Notes under the pieces: model-generated
The model's input: only the letters and a program-made list of their open reading frames with translations
Database searches by the model: none
What the model was told of the DNA's origin: nothing
Assembly: GCA_002298885.1 (NCBI GenBank)
Contig: DBMK01000315.1
Location: 1-14,570, forward strand
Reading direction: 5' to 3'
DNA: 14,570 nt
From: Anaerolineaceae bacterium UBA700
GTDB lineage: Bacteria > Chloroflexota > Anaerolineae > Anaerolineales > Anaerolineaceae
Shown: positions 7,611-14,570 of the stretch, in pieces
How the letters are laid out: each line of letters starts with the position of its first letter
How positions within the stretch are numbered: the first letter of the stretch is position 1
Made by a program: the position numbers and the translations under genes

Positions 7611-7662
7611 AATAACCAGGCAACAAATCGATATAGCTACCAAAACTCTAGAAAATTTTTTG

Positions 7663-7701
7663 CTCCTGTCGGAAAAAATGGGCTTTAATTAAACAGGAGG
7701 G
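7663..7701 (+). promoter_or_regulatory. Leader hairpin that could mask the GNAT ribosome site
   Basis: CTCCTGT (7663-7669) is exactly complementary to ACAGGAG (7693-7699), the core of the Shine-Dalgarno AGGAGGG (7695-7701) that lies 7 bases before the ATG at 7709. Folding would hide the ribosome site, with a 23-base AT-rich loop. This would be a translational switch if the transcript starts upstream of 7663; no clear promoter was identified there. Confidence 0.35.
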
Positions 7702-7708
7702 AAATCCC

Positions 7709-8137
7709 ATGGGACCGTCCTTTACGTTCGCGCTTGAATCGAATCCATCTCCCGAGGAAGTCCAGGCCGTCCAGGAGGGCCTGCGGACTTTCAACCGCCA
7801 GAAAGCCTCCGACGACAACCATCAGCCGCTGACCATATTCCTGCGCGGCCCCGACGGGGCCATTGCCGGCGGCCTGCTGGGGGGAACGTACTGGGGCTGG
7901 CTGCACGTGGATATCCTCTGGCTGTCCGAGGAAGCCCGCGGCCAGGGGCTCGGCAGCCGCCTGCTGGCTGCCGCCGAAGCCGAGGCTCTGCGCCGCGGCT
8001 GCCGCCACGCCCACCTGGACACGATGAGCTTCCAGGCCCGGGGCTTCTACGAAAAGCACGGCTATTCCGTCTTTGGCGTGCTGGAGCAACTTCCGCAGGG
8101 CCACCAACGTATATACATGAAGAAAGATCTGGATTAA
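7709..8137 (+). CDS. GNAT-family N-acetyltransferase
   Basis: A 142-aa single-domain GNAT protein, expected to transfer an acetyl group from acetyl-CoA to an amine; the acceptor is unknown. The acetyl-CoA pyrophosphate loop (motif A) is at 77-82, RGQGLG, directly after the strand WLHVDILWLSEE (64-75). The later HAHLDTMSFQARGFYEKHGYSVFG (100-123) is the usual motif B, where a Tyr often acts as general acid. Length is normal for the family, with no signal peptide. The ATG has a strong AGGAGGG at 7-base spacing, possibly masked by an upstream complement. It lies 61 bases before the serine hydrolase gene on the same strand, so it could be the first gene of that operon or an independent one. Confidence 0.9.
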   Translation: MGPSFTFALESNPSPEEVQAVQEGLRTFNRQKASDDNHQPLTIFLRGPDGAIAGGLLGGTYWGWLHVDILWLSEEARGQGLGSRLLAAAEAEALRRGCRHAHLDTMSFQARGFYEKHGYSVFGVLEQLPQGHQRIYMKKDLD

Positions 8138-8146
8138 AAATTTCAA

Positions 8147-8178
8147 AGGGTTTGCCCTGCCATGCGGGACAATACCCT
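8147..8178 (+). other. Bulged hairpin between GNAT and serine hydrolase genes
   Basis: AGGGT-TTG-CCC (8147-8157) pairs with GGG-CAA-ACCCT (8166-8178) with two single-base bulges on the right side and an 8-base loop. It has no following T-run on the plus strand, so a terminator role is doubtful; it may act as an mRNA processing or stability element between the two genes. Confidence 0.3.
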
Positions 8179-8198
8179 AAAAGGTTGAGGGGTTATAA

Positions 8199-10244
8199 AT
8201 GAGAAACTCGGGGCGGATACTGATCCTTTTGGCCTTCCTGGCCACGTTTGTGTTTGGTTCGGTTCCAGTTAATGCAGGCGCAGGACCGGCGCCGGCTGTT
8301 AACGCTTCAATCGATTCTGGCAAGCTTGCCACCCCACCCGGAGGATTGGACGCAAGGATAATCGAAAAATACCGCCAGAAAATCCCCGAGCTGATGGCCG
8401 AGCAGGGCGTCCCTGGCCTGGCCCTGGCTGTCGTCGACGATCAAGGCATCCTGTGGTCCGATGGCTTCGGCTACACCGACCGCGACCGGAAAACCGCTGT
8501 CACACCCGACACAATGTTTTCAATCCAGTCCACTTCCAAGACCGTCACCGCCACTGCGGTCATGCTCGCTGTCCAGGACGGCCTGGTTGCCCTGGACGAG
8601 CCCATCACCACCTATTTGCCGGATTTTACCGTCCACAGCATTTTCGAGGAGCATCCCGAGCGTAAGATCACCTTGCGTAGTCTGCTCGGCCACACCGCCG
8701 GCCTCACCCACGAGGCGCCGGTGGGCAACAATTACGATCTGGGTACGCCGACGTTCGAAGAGCACATCCGCAGTATTTCTGACACCTGGCTGAGGATACC
8801 GGTCGGTTCTGGATATACATATTCAAACCTGGGGCTCGACCTGGCGGCATACATCCTTCAAAAAGTGTCGGGCAAACCGTTTGCGCAGTACGTTAGCGAA
8901 AAGCTGCTCCAGCCGTTGGGCATGGCTAACAGTTCGTTTGACATGGCCGCCATCGCCACCAACCCGCACCGGGCCGTCGGACATTCGAATCCCCTGCCCA
9001 GCGTGCCGGTGTACATTCCGATCCCTGGATCCGGAGGATTTTACGCCAGCGCCAACGACATGGCCCGCTTCATCCAGTTCCACATCAACCTCGGCGCGGT
9101 CGACGGCAGGCAACTGCTCAACCCGGATCTGTTGAATGAGATGTACACCGTACCGGCTCCGAACGAAGGCAGTCCAGAAGGGTATGCCCTGGGGATCGCC
9201 CGCACGCGCCGCAATATCTACAAATATCCGGTCCTTTACATGCATGGCGGCGGGGGTTTCGGCTTCCTCTCAGATTTGTTCTGGTTGCCCGAGCTTAAGC
9301 TCGGCATCAGCCTGTTGATGAACAGCACCGATAATGACCTGCAAGGAACCCTGGCGCTGCAAATTCTGGATGACGTGCTCTCTACTCCGGGTTCTCCTTA
9401 CCAGGATCGGCTGCAGAGATTGGATTCCAAATCTCCGGTTTCAGATGGTGATGGACATTTCCGGCCGCCGGCCGGCCTGAAGGATTTGATTGCCAGCCAC
9501 GCCATGCCCGCCAGTCAGCAGGACGCGGCGCGTTGGGCCGGTTATACCGGCCAGTACAAAGCTCTCAACTGGAATGTGATGAACCCTGCTTCTCCTCCTT
9601 CCCGGGTCTATAGTTTATCCGGGAATTTGTACGTGGACATGCAGGACGTCAAGGCTTACGGCGAATACAAGCTCACTGAAGTCGCTCCGGGCCTGTTCTT
9701 CGCCGATAACGGTGAGGCGCTCGATTTCCGCGGCCCGGTCCTCACCTATGCCAACATCCGCCTGTACCGGGTCGAATCCGGCCTGATGCCCTGGCAAGTG
9801 GCCGTCCTGGGGCTGTGCGCGGCGATCTTCCTGGCCACATTGCTGACTCTGCCCGTCGCGCCTGTACTGCGCCGGCGGGCTAAATCCATGCTTACAGCCC
9901 CGGAAAACCAACCCGGGCGCTGGGGACTGGCGGCCTCGATTTTGGCAGCCCTGGGCAGTCTGTTCGGCATCCTCTCCATCGCCTTGCTGGTCATCTATCC
10001 AATGCTGATCTATTCCGGATTCCTGGGCTGGCTGGACGTGCCGGCCTGGCAGAGGCTCATCTTTCACGCGCCGTTTGCGTTGGCGGTCTGCGTCCTGGGG
10101 CTGGTGGGCTTGAGCCTGCCCCTCTGGCGCCGGCGTTGGTGGACTCTGGCTGCCCGGGTTCACTACACCGCTCTCAGCCTGGCCGGGTTGGCACTGGTTT
10201 TTCTGTTATTATTGTGGCGGCTGGTTGGGCTGAATCTTGGATAG
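8199..10244 (+). CDS. Membrane-anchored class C beta-lactamase-like serine hydrolase
   Basis: The 681-aa protein starts with a signal sequence (hydrophobic 6-24, cleavage probably after VNA near 26). A serine beta-lactamase/penicillin-binding-like catalytic domain (about 52-395) has S111-T-S-K114 (the SxxK nucleophile and base), Y208-S-N210 (YxN) and H349-G-G351 in place of K-T/S-G, usual for the esterase/D-aminopeptidase-like branch. A lipocalin-like region follows (about 445-525). Four hydrophobic helices (about 533-552, 577-602, 622-643, 653-675) anchor the C-terminus, leaving the enzyme outside the membrane. Likely substrates are peptidoglycan peptides, D-amino acid peptides or esters; resistance to beta-lactams need not follow. 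ATG with GAGGGG 6 bases upstream. Its end overlaps the next gene by 8 bases, heading an operon with MoxR and DUF58 genes. Confidence 0.9.
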   Translation: MRNSGRILILLAFLATFVFGSVPVNAGAGPAPAVNASIDSGKLATPPGGLDARIIEKYRQKIPELMAEQGVPGLALAVVDDQGILWSDGFGYTDRDRKTAVTPDTMFSIQSTSKTVTATAVMLAVQDGLVALDEPITTYLPDFTVHSIFEEHPERKITLRSLLGHTAGLTHEAPVGNNYDLGTPTFEEHIRSISDTWLRIPVGSGYTYSNLGLDLAAYILQKVSGKPFAQYVSEKLLQPLGMANSSFDMAAIATNPHRAVGHSNPLPSVPVYIPIPGSGGFYASANDMARFIQFHINLGAVDGRQLLNPDLLNEMYTVPAPNEGSPEGYALGIARTRRNIYKYPVLYMHGGGGFGFLSDLFWLPELKLGISLLMNSTDNDLQGTLALQILDDVLSTPGSPYQDRLQRLDSKSPVSDGDGHFRPPAGLKDLIASHAMPASQQDAARWAGYTGQYKALNWNVMNPASPPSRVYSLSGNLYVDMQDVKAYGEYKLTEVAPGLFFADNGEALDFRGPVLTYANIRLYRVESGLMPWQVAVLGLCAAIFLATLLTLPVAPVLRRRAKSMLTAPENQPGRWGLAASILAALGSLFGILSIALLVIYPMLIYSGFLGWLDVPAWQRLIFHAPFALAVCVLGLVGLSLPLWRRRWWTLAARVHYTALSLAGLALVFLLLLWRLVGLNLG

Positions 10245-11100
10245 GCAGACACAGAAACAGACTCTTTTCCTCGTTGGATTTGCGCTGCTGGCGGTCCTGC
10301 TGATCGCCGCCGGGCTGCCCTATTTAAAACTGGAACCCGGCCTGCCCATTCCGGGCGCCGCAAGCCAACCAGACACACCCACCCAAGCACAGTCTGCCGC
10401 GCCTGCCGTTGAATCCGTGGGGCTGCCGCTGCTCAAGGGCAGCCTGGCGCTGGCCATCTGCCTGCTCTTGCCCTATATCCTTTACCTCCTCTTATGCCGC
10501 GCTGACTGGAAGAAGATTGCCCGGCTGGCGCTCATCCTGGTCGCCTGCGTGGCGGTGTTCCTGCTCATACCATCCTTTCTCCCGGCGGCCCCAACCACGC
10601 TGCCGCCCGAGCAGGGGAAAGCCGGTCAAACCGGCCTCACGTACAGCATTGCTCCGATCGGCAGTCCGCCCCCCAGCCTGATCTGGCTGGTGGGCGCCGG
10701 GTTGCTTGTGCTGCTGGCTGCCGGCGGAGTGTACTTCTACCGCCGCTCCCTGCGCCTTCCGGCCATCGACCCGCTTTTAGACGAGGCCGAGCAGGCTGTC
10801 CGGGCGCTCCAGGCAGGCCAGGACCTGAAGAGCGTCATCCTGCGCTGCTACCTGCAGATGAGCCTGGCCCTGCAGGCGCAGGCCGGCCTGGAACGCGGGC
10901 CGGACATGACCCCACGTGAATTTGAAAGCCTGCTTGCGGCAAGGGGTGTGCCGGCCGCGCCGGTCCGCCAGCTCACCCGCCTTTTCGAGGCGGTGCGCTA
11001 CGGCCACGTTCCCCTGGGCGCGCCGGAAGAAGAGGCCGCCGTAGACAGCCTCACCGCCATCACCCGCTTCTTGGGCCAGGGAGTCCGGCAGAATGATTAA
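10237..11100 (+). CDS. DUF4129 domain-containing membrane protein
   Basis: A 287-aa protein with four hydrophobic segments (about 9-27, 64-87, 94-115, 146-167) and a cytoplasmic DUF4129-like C-terminal domain (about 176-280), showing DPLLDEAEQAVRAL, LRCYLQMSLAL and DMTPREFESLL followed by LTRLFEAVRYG, the usual signature. In other genomes this domain is found as the C-terminus of transglutaminase-like (TgpA-type) proteins or as a separate gene beside MoxR and DUF58 genes; here it is separate and no transglutaminase core is present. It uses a TTG start: an in-frame TGA stands two codons upstream, and no ATG or GTG occurs before the conserved region. Overlap with the preceding stop codon (8 bases) and with the next gene (8 bases) implies translational coupling. 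Its biochemical role is unknown. Confidence 0.78.
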   Translation: MDRQTQKQTLFLVGFALLAVLLIAAGLPYLKLEPGLPIPGAASQPDTPTQAQSAAPAVESVGLPLLKGSLALAICLLLPYILYLLLCRADWKKIARLALILVACVAVFLLIPSFLPAAPTTLPPEQGKAGQTGLTYSIAPIGSPPPSLIWLVGAGLLVLLAAGGVYFYRRSLRLPAIDPLLDEAEQAVRALQAGQDLKSVILRCYLQMSLALQAQAGLERGPDMTPREFESLLAARGVPAAPVRQLTRLFEAVRYGHVPLGAPEEEAAVDSLTAITRFLGQGVRQND

Positions 11101-11713
11101 ACCTGGAAAGACCTCAATCATCATCGCCATTTTGGCCGGGCTGCTCGTCCTGGGAATCGTTTTCCGTGATTTCCTTATTTCTTCGATCCTGGAACCGCTC
11201 ACCATCGTGTTCTGGCTGCTGCTGCGCATCCTGATGAGCGTGGACCAGGGCGTCTATTGGGGCCTGGCGCTCCTGCTGGCTGTAATCCTGGTCGTGCGCC
11301 TCGTCCCCCCGCAGCGCGAAGAATATCTGCGCCGCCCGGTGATCGAAAAAGACCTGCCCGTCGACCGGGTGAAATACTGGCGCCAGTTGGTCGCCCTCTC
11401 TCACCGGGATGCGCACTCGCAGGCGCTCAACACGGCCCTGCTCGACCTGCTGGTGTCGACCTATACCCTGGAAAACCGGGGCAGCCCGGCGGAAGTGCGC
11501 GAGGCCTTGCGCAGCGGGCAGATGCCTTTGCCGGCGCGGCTGCACGCCTTCCTGTTCCCCGCTGCGGCCCGGCCTGAACCCGCCTGGAAACGGCTCGCTG
11601 GCTCGGCCCGGGCGGGATTGGCCAAACTGCAGGGTAAAAGCCTGTATGCATCCGATGAGATGATAAAAGAAATCCTCGATTATATCGAGTCGAGGTATTT
11701 TCCCACGCAGTAG
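11093..11713 (+). CDS. Unknown two-TM membrane protein in the MoxR operon
   Basis: I do not recognise a named family. The 206-aa product has one strong hydrophobic helix at 8-24, a second hydrophobic stretch at about 29-48 and a third at 56-71, then a cytoplasmic, charged, mostly helical region (75-206) with VKYWRQLVALSHRDAHSQALNTALLDLL (93-120) and a C-terminal helix ending IESRYFPTQ. Placement directly between DUF4129 and MoxR genes is typical of small membrane proteins accompanying these clusters. The ATG overlaps the end of the DUF4129 gene by 8 bases (ATGATTAA). A 56-base gap with its own ribosome site follows, the only non-overlapping junction in the operon. Confidence 0.75.
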   Translation: MIKPGKTSIIIAILAGLLVLGIVFRDFLISSILEPLTIVFWLLLRILMSVDQGVYWGLALLLAVILVVRLVPPQREEYLRRPVIEKDLPVDRVKYWRQLVALSHRDAHSQALNTALLDLLVSTYTLENRGSPAEVREALRSGQMPLPARLHAFLFPAAARPEPAWKRLAGSARAGLAKLQGKSLYASDEMIKEILDYIESRYFPTQ

Positions 11714-11769
11714 GCGCAAATTCTGGCGCGCCGCATTTGAAAAGATCTGCATCAAGATGGAGATGAAAG

Positions 11770-12759
11770 ATGACAATTGAAACTGAGCCTGCCCTCACCA
11801 TCGACCAGGTAGCCGGTTTATCTGCGCGCATCCTCGATGAAGTGGAAAAAGCCATTGTCGGCAAAAGAGAGGCGCTGAGCAAGATGCTGGCTGTGTTCCT
11901 TTCCTCCGGCGGGCACATCCTGCTCGAGGATTACCCGGGGCTGGCGAAGACCCTCATCGCCACCAGCTTTGCAGCCGCCCTGGGATTGGAGTTCAAACGC
12001 GTCCAGTTCACCCCCGACCTGCTCCCAGGCGACATTACCGGCGGCTACATCTTTGACAGCAGCCAGAACCGCTTTGAGCTGCGCAAAGGCCCCATCTTTA
12101 CCCATATCCTGCTGGCGGACGAGATCAACCGCGCCTCGCCCAAGACCCAGTCCGCCCTGCTCGAGGCCATGCAGGAATACCAGGTGACCATCGAGGGCGA
12201 AACCCGGCCGTTGCCGAGCCCCTTTATCGTCATCGCCACCCAAAACCCGATCGAATACGAGGGCACTTTCCCGCTCCCCGAGGCTCAGCTCGACCGCTTC
12301 ATGGTCAAACTGTCGATCGGTTATCCCAGTCCGGAGGAAGAACACGAAATCCTCAAGCGCCGCCGCGCCCGCAAGCAGGACGCCTTCGCTCTGCAAGCCG
12401 TCCTCACCCCGCCCGATTTTCTGGCCATGCGCCAGGCGGTGGAAGAGGTCTTCGTGGACCCAGATATCGAGCGCTATATCGTCGACCTGGCCGTAAAGAC
12501 CCGCCGCCATCGCCAGGTGGTGGTTGGGGCCAGCCCGCGCGGCTCGCTGGCCCTGCTCAAGTTATCCCGCGCCTGGGCCGCCATGCAGGGCCGGGGCTAC
12601 GTCCTGCCGGACGACGTCAAGCTGTTTGCCGAAGCAGCCCTGGGGCACCGCCTGATCCTGGAGCCCGACCTGTGGGGCACGCAGAAGGCGGACACCTCCC
12701 TGGTCGAGCAGATTGTCCAGTCGGTCGCCGTGCCGGTGATCAATACAGAGCATGAGTAA
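11770..12759 (+). CDS. MoxR-family AAA+ ATPase
   Basis: The 329-aa protein is a complete MoxR-type AAA+ ATPase, thought to act as an ATP-driven chaperone for partner proteins with von Willebrand-like or DUF58 domains. Motifs: Walker A EDYPGLAKT (53-61), with K60 and T61; Walker B HILLADEIN (112-120) with D117 and E118; sensor 1 IATQNP (155-160); the arginine finger in LDRF (R176); sensor 2 in GASPRG (R257). The lid domain extends to about 325. No membrane segment. Start at the ATG preceded by GGAG, 7 bases upstream. It overlaps the following DUF58 gene by 8 bases (ATGAGTAA), coupling the two products in amount, as expected for partners. No missing catalytic residue is seen. Confidence 0.95.
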   Translation: MTIETEPALTIDQVAGLSARILDEVEKAIVGKREALSKMLAVFLSSGGHILLEDYPGLAKTLIATSFAAALGLEFKRVQFTPDLLPGDITGGYIFDSSQNRFELRKGPIFTHILLADEINRASPKTQSALLEAMQEYQVTIEGETRPLPSPFIVIATQNPIEYEGTFPLPEAQLDRFMVKLSIGYPSPEEEHEILKRRRARKQDAFALQAVLTPPDFLAMRQAVEEVFVDPDIERYIVDLAVKTRRHRQVVVGASPRGSLALLKLSRAWAAMQGRGYVLPDDVKLFAEAALGHRLILEPDLWGTQKADTSLVEQIVQSVAVPVINTEHE

Positions 12760-14041
12760 CCGGGGGCTGTTCACCGCATTGCTGGCCTGCGCCCTGGTGC
12801 TGGCTGCGCTGATGTTGCGCAGCGGGGACCTGGCGCTGCTGGCCCTGCCCCTGCTGGCTTACCTGGGGGTTGGAATCCTCCAATCCCCTAGCGCGCCGCG
12901 TCTGCGCGCCGAGCGCACCGTTTCCAGGAACCGGGTTGCGGCCTCCTTGCCGGTGGAGGTCCAGGTCAGCCTTGCCAACGAAGGCGGCCTCATCCGCAGC
13001 CTGCGCGTCGCCGACCAGCTGCCGCCATCTGCCCAGGTCGTCGAAGGCGATGCGGAGCTGCTAGCGGCTCTGCCCGCCGGAGGAGTTGCCCGGCTGAGCT
13101 ACGTCTTCCGGGCGCCCCGCGGGCGCTATGCCTGGCAGTCCATCCCGGTCGTTACCGGCGACCCGTTCGACCTGTTCCCCGTCCGGTTCGAGATCCCGGC
13201 GCCGGGCGAGGTGCTGGCGCGGCCCACTGCGCCCCGGCTGCGCCATATTTCCCTCCGCCCGGCGGATACCCTGCCCTCGCCTGGCTCCACCCCCGCCCGG
13301 CTGGCCGGCCCGGGCACCGATTTCTGGGGCGTGCGCCCCTACCAGCCGGGCGATTCGCTGCGCTGGATTAACTGGCGCCTGAGCGCCCGCCATTCCAACC
13401 ATTTTTTTACCAAGGAATTCGAGCGCGAGGAGATCGTCGACATCGGCCTGATCCTGGACGCCCGCCCGCTGGCCGAGCAGGTCCCCGGGGAGGACGGCCT
13501 GTTCGAGCACTCCGTGCGCGCCACCGCCGCCCTGGCCGAATCCTTTCTGCGCGAGGGCAACCGGGTCAGCCTGCTGGTGAGCGGTGAAACTCTCACCCGC
13601 CTGTTCCCGGGCTACGGCAAAGTGCAGCTCAACCGTATTTTGCGCTGCCTGGCCCAGACCCGGTGCGGTTTAAACTTCTCGCTGGAGAGTATCAAATACC
13701 TGCCGGTGCGCCTGTTCCCCAGCCATTCTCAGATCGTGGTCATCAGCCCGCTGGCGCCGGATGACGGGCGCATTTACCATTTGCTCAAGTCGTCTGGCTA
13801 CTCTATCCTGCTAGTCAGCCCCGACCCCGTGTCCTGGGCGGCGCTCCGCGCCGCGCCCGGCGCAGCGGAAGCCCTGTCGCAGCGAGCGGCGCGCCTGGAA
13901 CGCCGGCTTTCGCTCACCCGGCTGCTGCGCATGGGCGTGCAGGTGATCGATTGGCAGGTGGACCAGCCGCTTTCCAGTGCCATTTCCGCCGGGTTGGTGC
14001 GCGCAAACCTGCGCGCCCGGCGCAGCGGAGGCCCGGCATGA
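12752..14041 (+). CDS. DUF58 domain-containing membrane protein
   Basis: The 429-aa product has two N-terminal hydrophobic helices (about 6-22 and 27-43), an Ig-like region (50-150) and the DUF58 core, recognisable by GTDFWGVRPYQPGDSLRWINW (188-208) and KEFEREE (221-227). A Rossmann/von Willebrand-like part follows (229-400). The metal-ion site DxSxS of true VWA domains is absent: the equivalent strand reads ILDARPL (234-240). DUF58 proteins are the usual MoxR partners, and the gene overlaps moxR-like by 8 bases and the next gene by 4 (ATGA). Function is probably structural or regulatory at the inner face of the membrane; the family has no settled biochemistry. No truncation or frame disturbance is visible. 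Confidence 0.92.
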   Translation: MSNRGLFTALLACALVLAALMLRSGDLALLALPLLAYLGVGILQSPSAPRLRAERTVSRNRVAASLPVEVQVSLANEGGLIRSLRVADQLPPSAQVVEGDAELLAALPAGGVARLSYVFRAPRGRYAWQSIPVVTGDPFDLFPVRFEIPAPGEVLARPTAPRLRHISLRPADTLPSPGSTPARLAGPGTDFWGVRPYQPGDSLRWINWRLSARHSNHFFTKEFEREEIVDIGLILDARPLAEQVPGEDGLFEHSVRATAALAESFLREGNRVSLLVSGETLTRLFPGYGKVQLNRILRCLAQTRCGLNFSLESIKYLPVRLFPSHSQIVVISPLAPDDGRIYHLLKSSGYSILLVSPDPVSWAALRAAPGAAEALSQRAARLERRLSLTRLLRMGVQVIDWQVDQPLSSAISAGLVRANLRARRSGGPA

Positions 14042-14556
14042 CCCCGCGCAGCATCCTTTGCTTCGCCAGTCTGATCGTAGCCGCGGCCTGCCTGGCAGGC
14101 GGCTACGCCCTGGTTGGCCAGTGGGCCGGGCTGCTGGCCTGCCTGGTCGTTTTAGCCGCCGGGGTCATCGTTTCTGCGGGTGTACTGCATTGGAAAAATA
14201 AAGTGACCGGCAGGCTGGCGAGCGGCGTGTACGCCGCCTTCCTCGTGCTGGCCGCGGCCGGCATGCTGTCCAGCGCCTCCCCGTTCTTCATGCTCGCCGG
14301 CTCGGTGGCCGCCCTGGCGTACTGGGACCTGGACCACTTCCGGCGCCAGGCCCGGCACAGCTCCCCTTCAGACTCAATGTCGCTCTTGGAAAGCCAGCAT
14401 TTCCTCTCCCTGGCGCTGGCGCTTGGCCTGGGGCTGTCGCTGGCTGGTGCCGGGCTGGTCCTGCGCTTCCCAATCCCCTTCGCCGTCCTGCTGCTGCTGG
14501 TCGTTGCGTTTTTCCTGAGCCTGGAGCGGGCGGTTAAACTGCTCAAGCGTAATTGA
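14038..14556 (+). CDS. Small polytopic membrane protein, unknown function
   Basis: A 172-aa, almost wholly hydrophobic protein with about five or six TM helices (near 6-25, 28-50, 62-80, 84-96, 121-142, 144-162) and a short cytoplasmic loop with YWDLDHFRRQARHSS (95-109), whose charged residues are the most distinctive feature. It ends in a positively charged tail (KLLKRN). I do not recognise the family. The start is set at the ATG at 14038, which overlaps the DUF58 stop (ATGA) and has GGAGG 6 bases before it; an in-frame upstream ATG at 13951 would add an arginine-rich stretch entirely within the DUF58 gene and has no such site. Last gene of the operon within the window; only 14 bases follow. 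Confidence 0.78.
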   Translation: MTPRSILCFASLIVAAACLAGGYALVGQWAGLLACLVVLAAGVIVSAGVLHWKNKVTGRLASGVYAAFLVLAAAGMLSSASPFFMLAGSVAALAYWDLDHFRRQARHSSPSDSMSLLESQHFLSLALALGLGLSLAGAGLVLRFPIPFAVLLLLVVAFFLSLERAVKLLKRN

Positions 14557-14570
14557 ATTTTCATAAGCGA

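Noticed and set aside
7270..7612. CRISPR array
   Set aside because: Repeats are palindromes of different sequence, not identical direct repeats with regular spacers.
7427..7615. 62-codon open frame in the hairpin-rich gap
   Set aside because: Runs across repeats and palindromes, with no ribosome site and no resemblance to a protein.
8199..10244. Classical beta-lactamase resistance gene
   Set aside because: Third motif is HGG rather than KTG, and the C-terminal TM module and operon point to an envelope hydrolase; antibiotic resistance cannot be claimed.
11818..12510. 230-codon open frame on the minus strand
   Set aside because: Fully antisense to the MoxR gene, whose motifs are unmistakable.
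13951..14037. Upstream ATG for the last membrane protein
   Set aside because: Adds 29 Arg-rich residues within the DUF58 gene and has no ribosome site; the ATGA start at 14038 has GGAGG.

Overview
The window is GC-rich DNA (roughly 60 percent by eye) with dense, often overlapping genes and AT-rich promoter gaps. Gene content and the style of the intergenic repeats (CCTGGGG..CCCCAGG, AAGTCGGCC..GGCCGACTT, CCCCTCCCC..CCGGGGG hairpins) suggest a member of the Chloroflexota, perhaps Anaerolineae. That is an inference from gene mix and repeats; there is no rRNA or marker gene here to prove it. I saw no tRNA, CRISPR array, transposase or phage gene.

Layout. (1) Positions 1-3612, minus strand: a two-gene operon with a clear promoter at 3584-3612. 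It encodes a 724-aa protein with an N-terminal zinc-dependent phospholipase C-type domain and a long unrecognised C-terminal extension, followed by a 442-aa protein with an extraordinarily cysteine-rich N-terminus and probable Ig-like/CARDB-like folds. (2) 3648-4575, minus strand: a DUF72 (YecE-like) protein followed by a textbook intrinsic terminator built from nested palindromes. (3) 4576-4897: a divergent promoter region. (4) 4898-5732, plus strand: two overlapping small flavin-type split-barrel proteins. (5) 5923-7254: an FHA-GAF-GGDEF diguanylate cyclase with intact active site and inhibitory site. (6) 7255-7708: a gene-free, hairpin-packed stretch in which a MITE-like unit of about 230 bp seems to sit inside the loop of another palindromic repeat. 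(7) 7709-8137: a GNAT acetyltransferase whose Shine-Dalgarno may be masked by a leader hairpin. (8) 8199-14556: a tightly packed six-gene plus-strand operon: membrane-anchored class C beta-lactamase-like serine hydrolase, DUF4129 membrane protein, unknown membrane protein, MoxR AAA+ ATPase, DUF58 protein and a small polytopic membrane protein.

How they work together. The last operon is the most system-like part. MoxR ATPases paired with DUF58 proteins are thought to act as chaperone or remodelling pairs, and DUF4129 proteins with transglutaminase-like proteins are common companions. Here no transglutaminase is seen before the window ends, and a secreted, multi-TM serine hydrolase heads the operon instead. 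Five of the six genes are translationally linked by 4- to 8-base overlaps, so their products are likely needed together, probably at the cell envelope. The phospholipase/Cys-rich pair is the second candidate for an undescribed two-component function.
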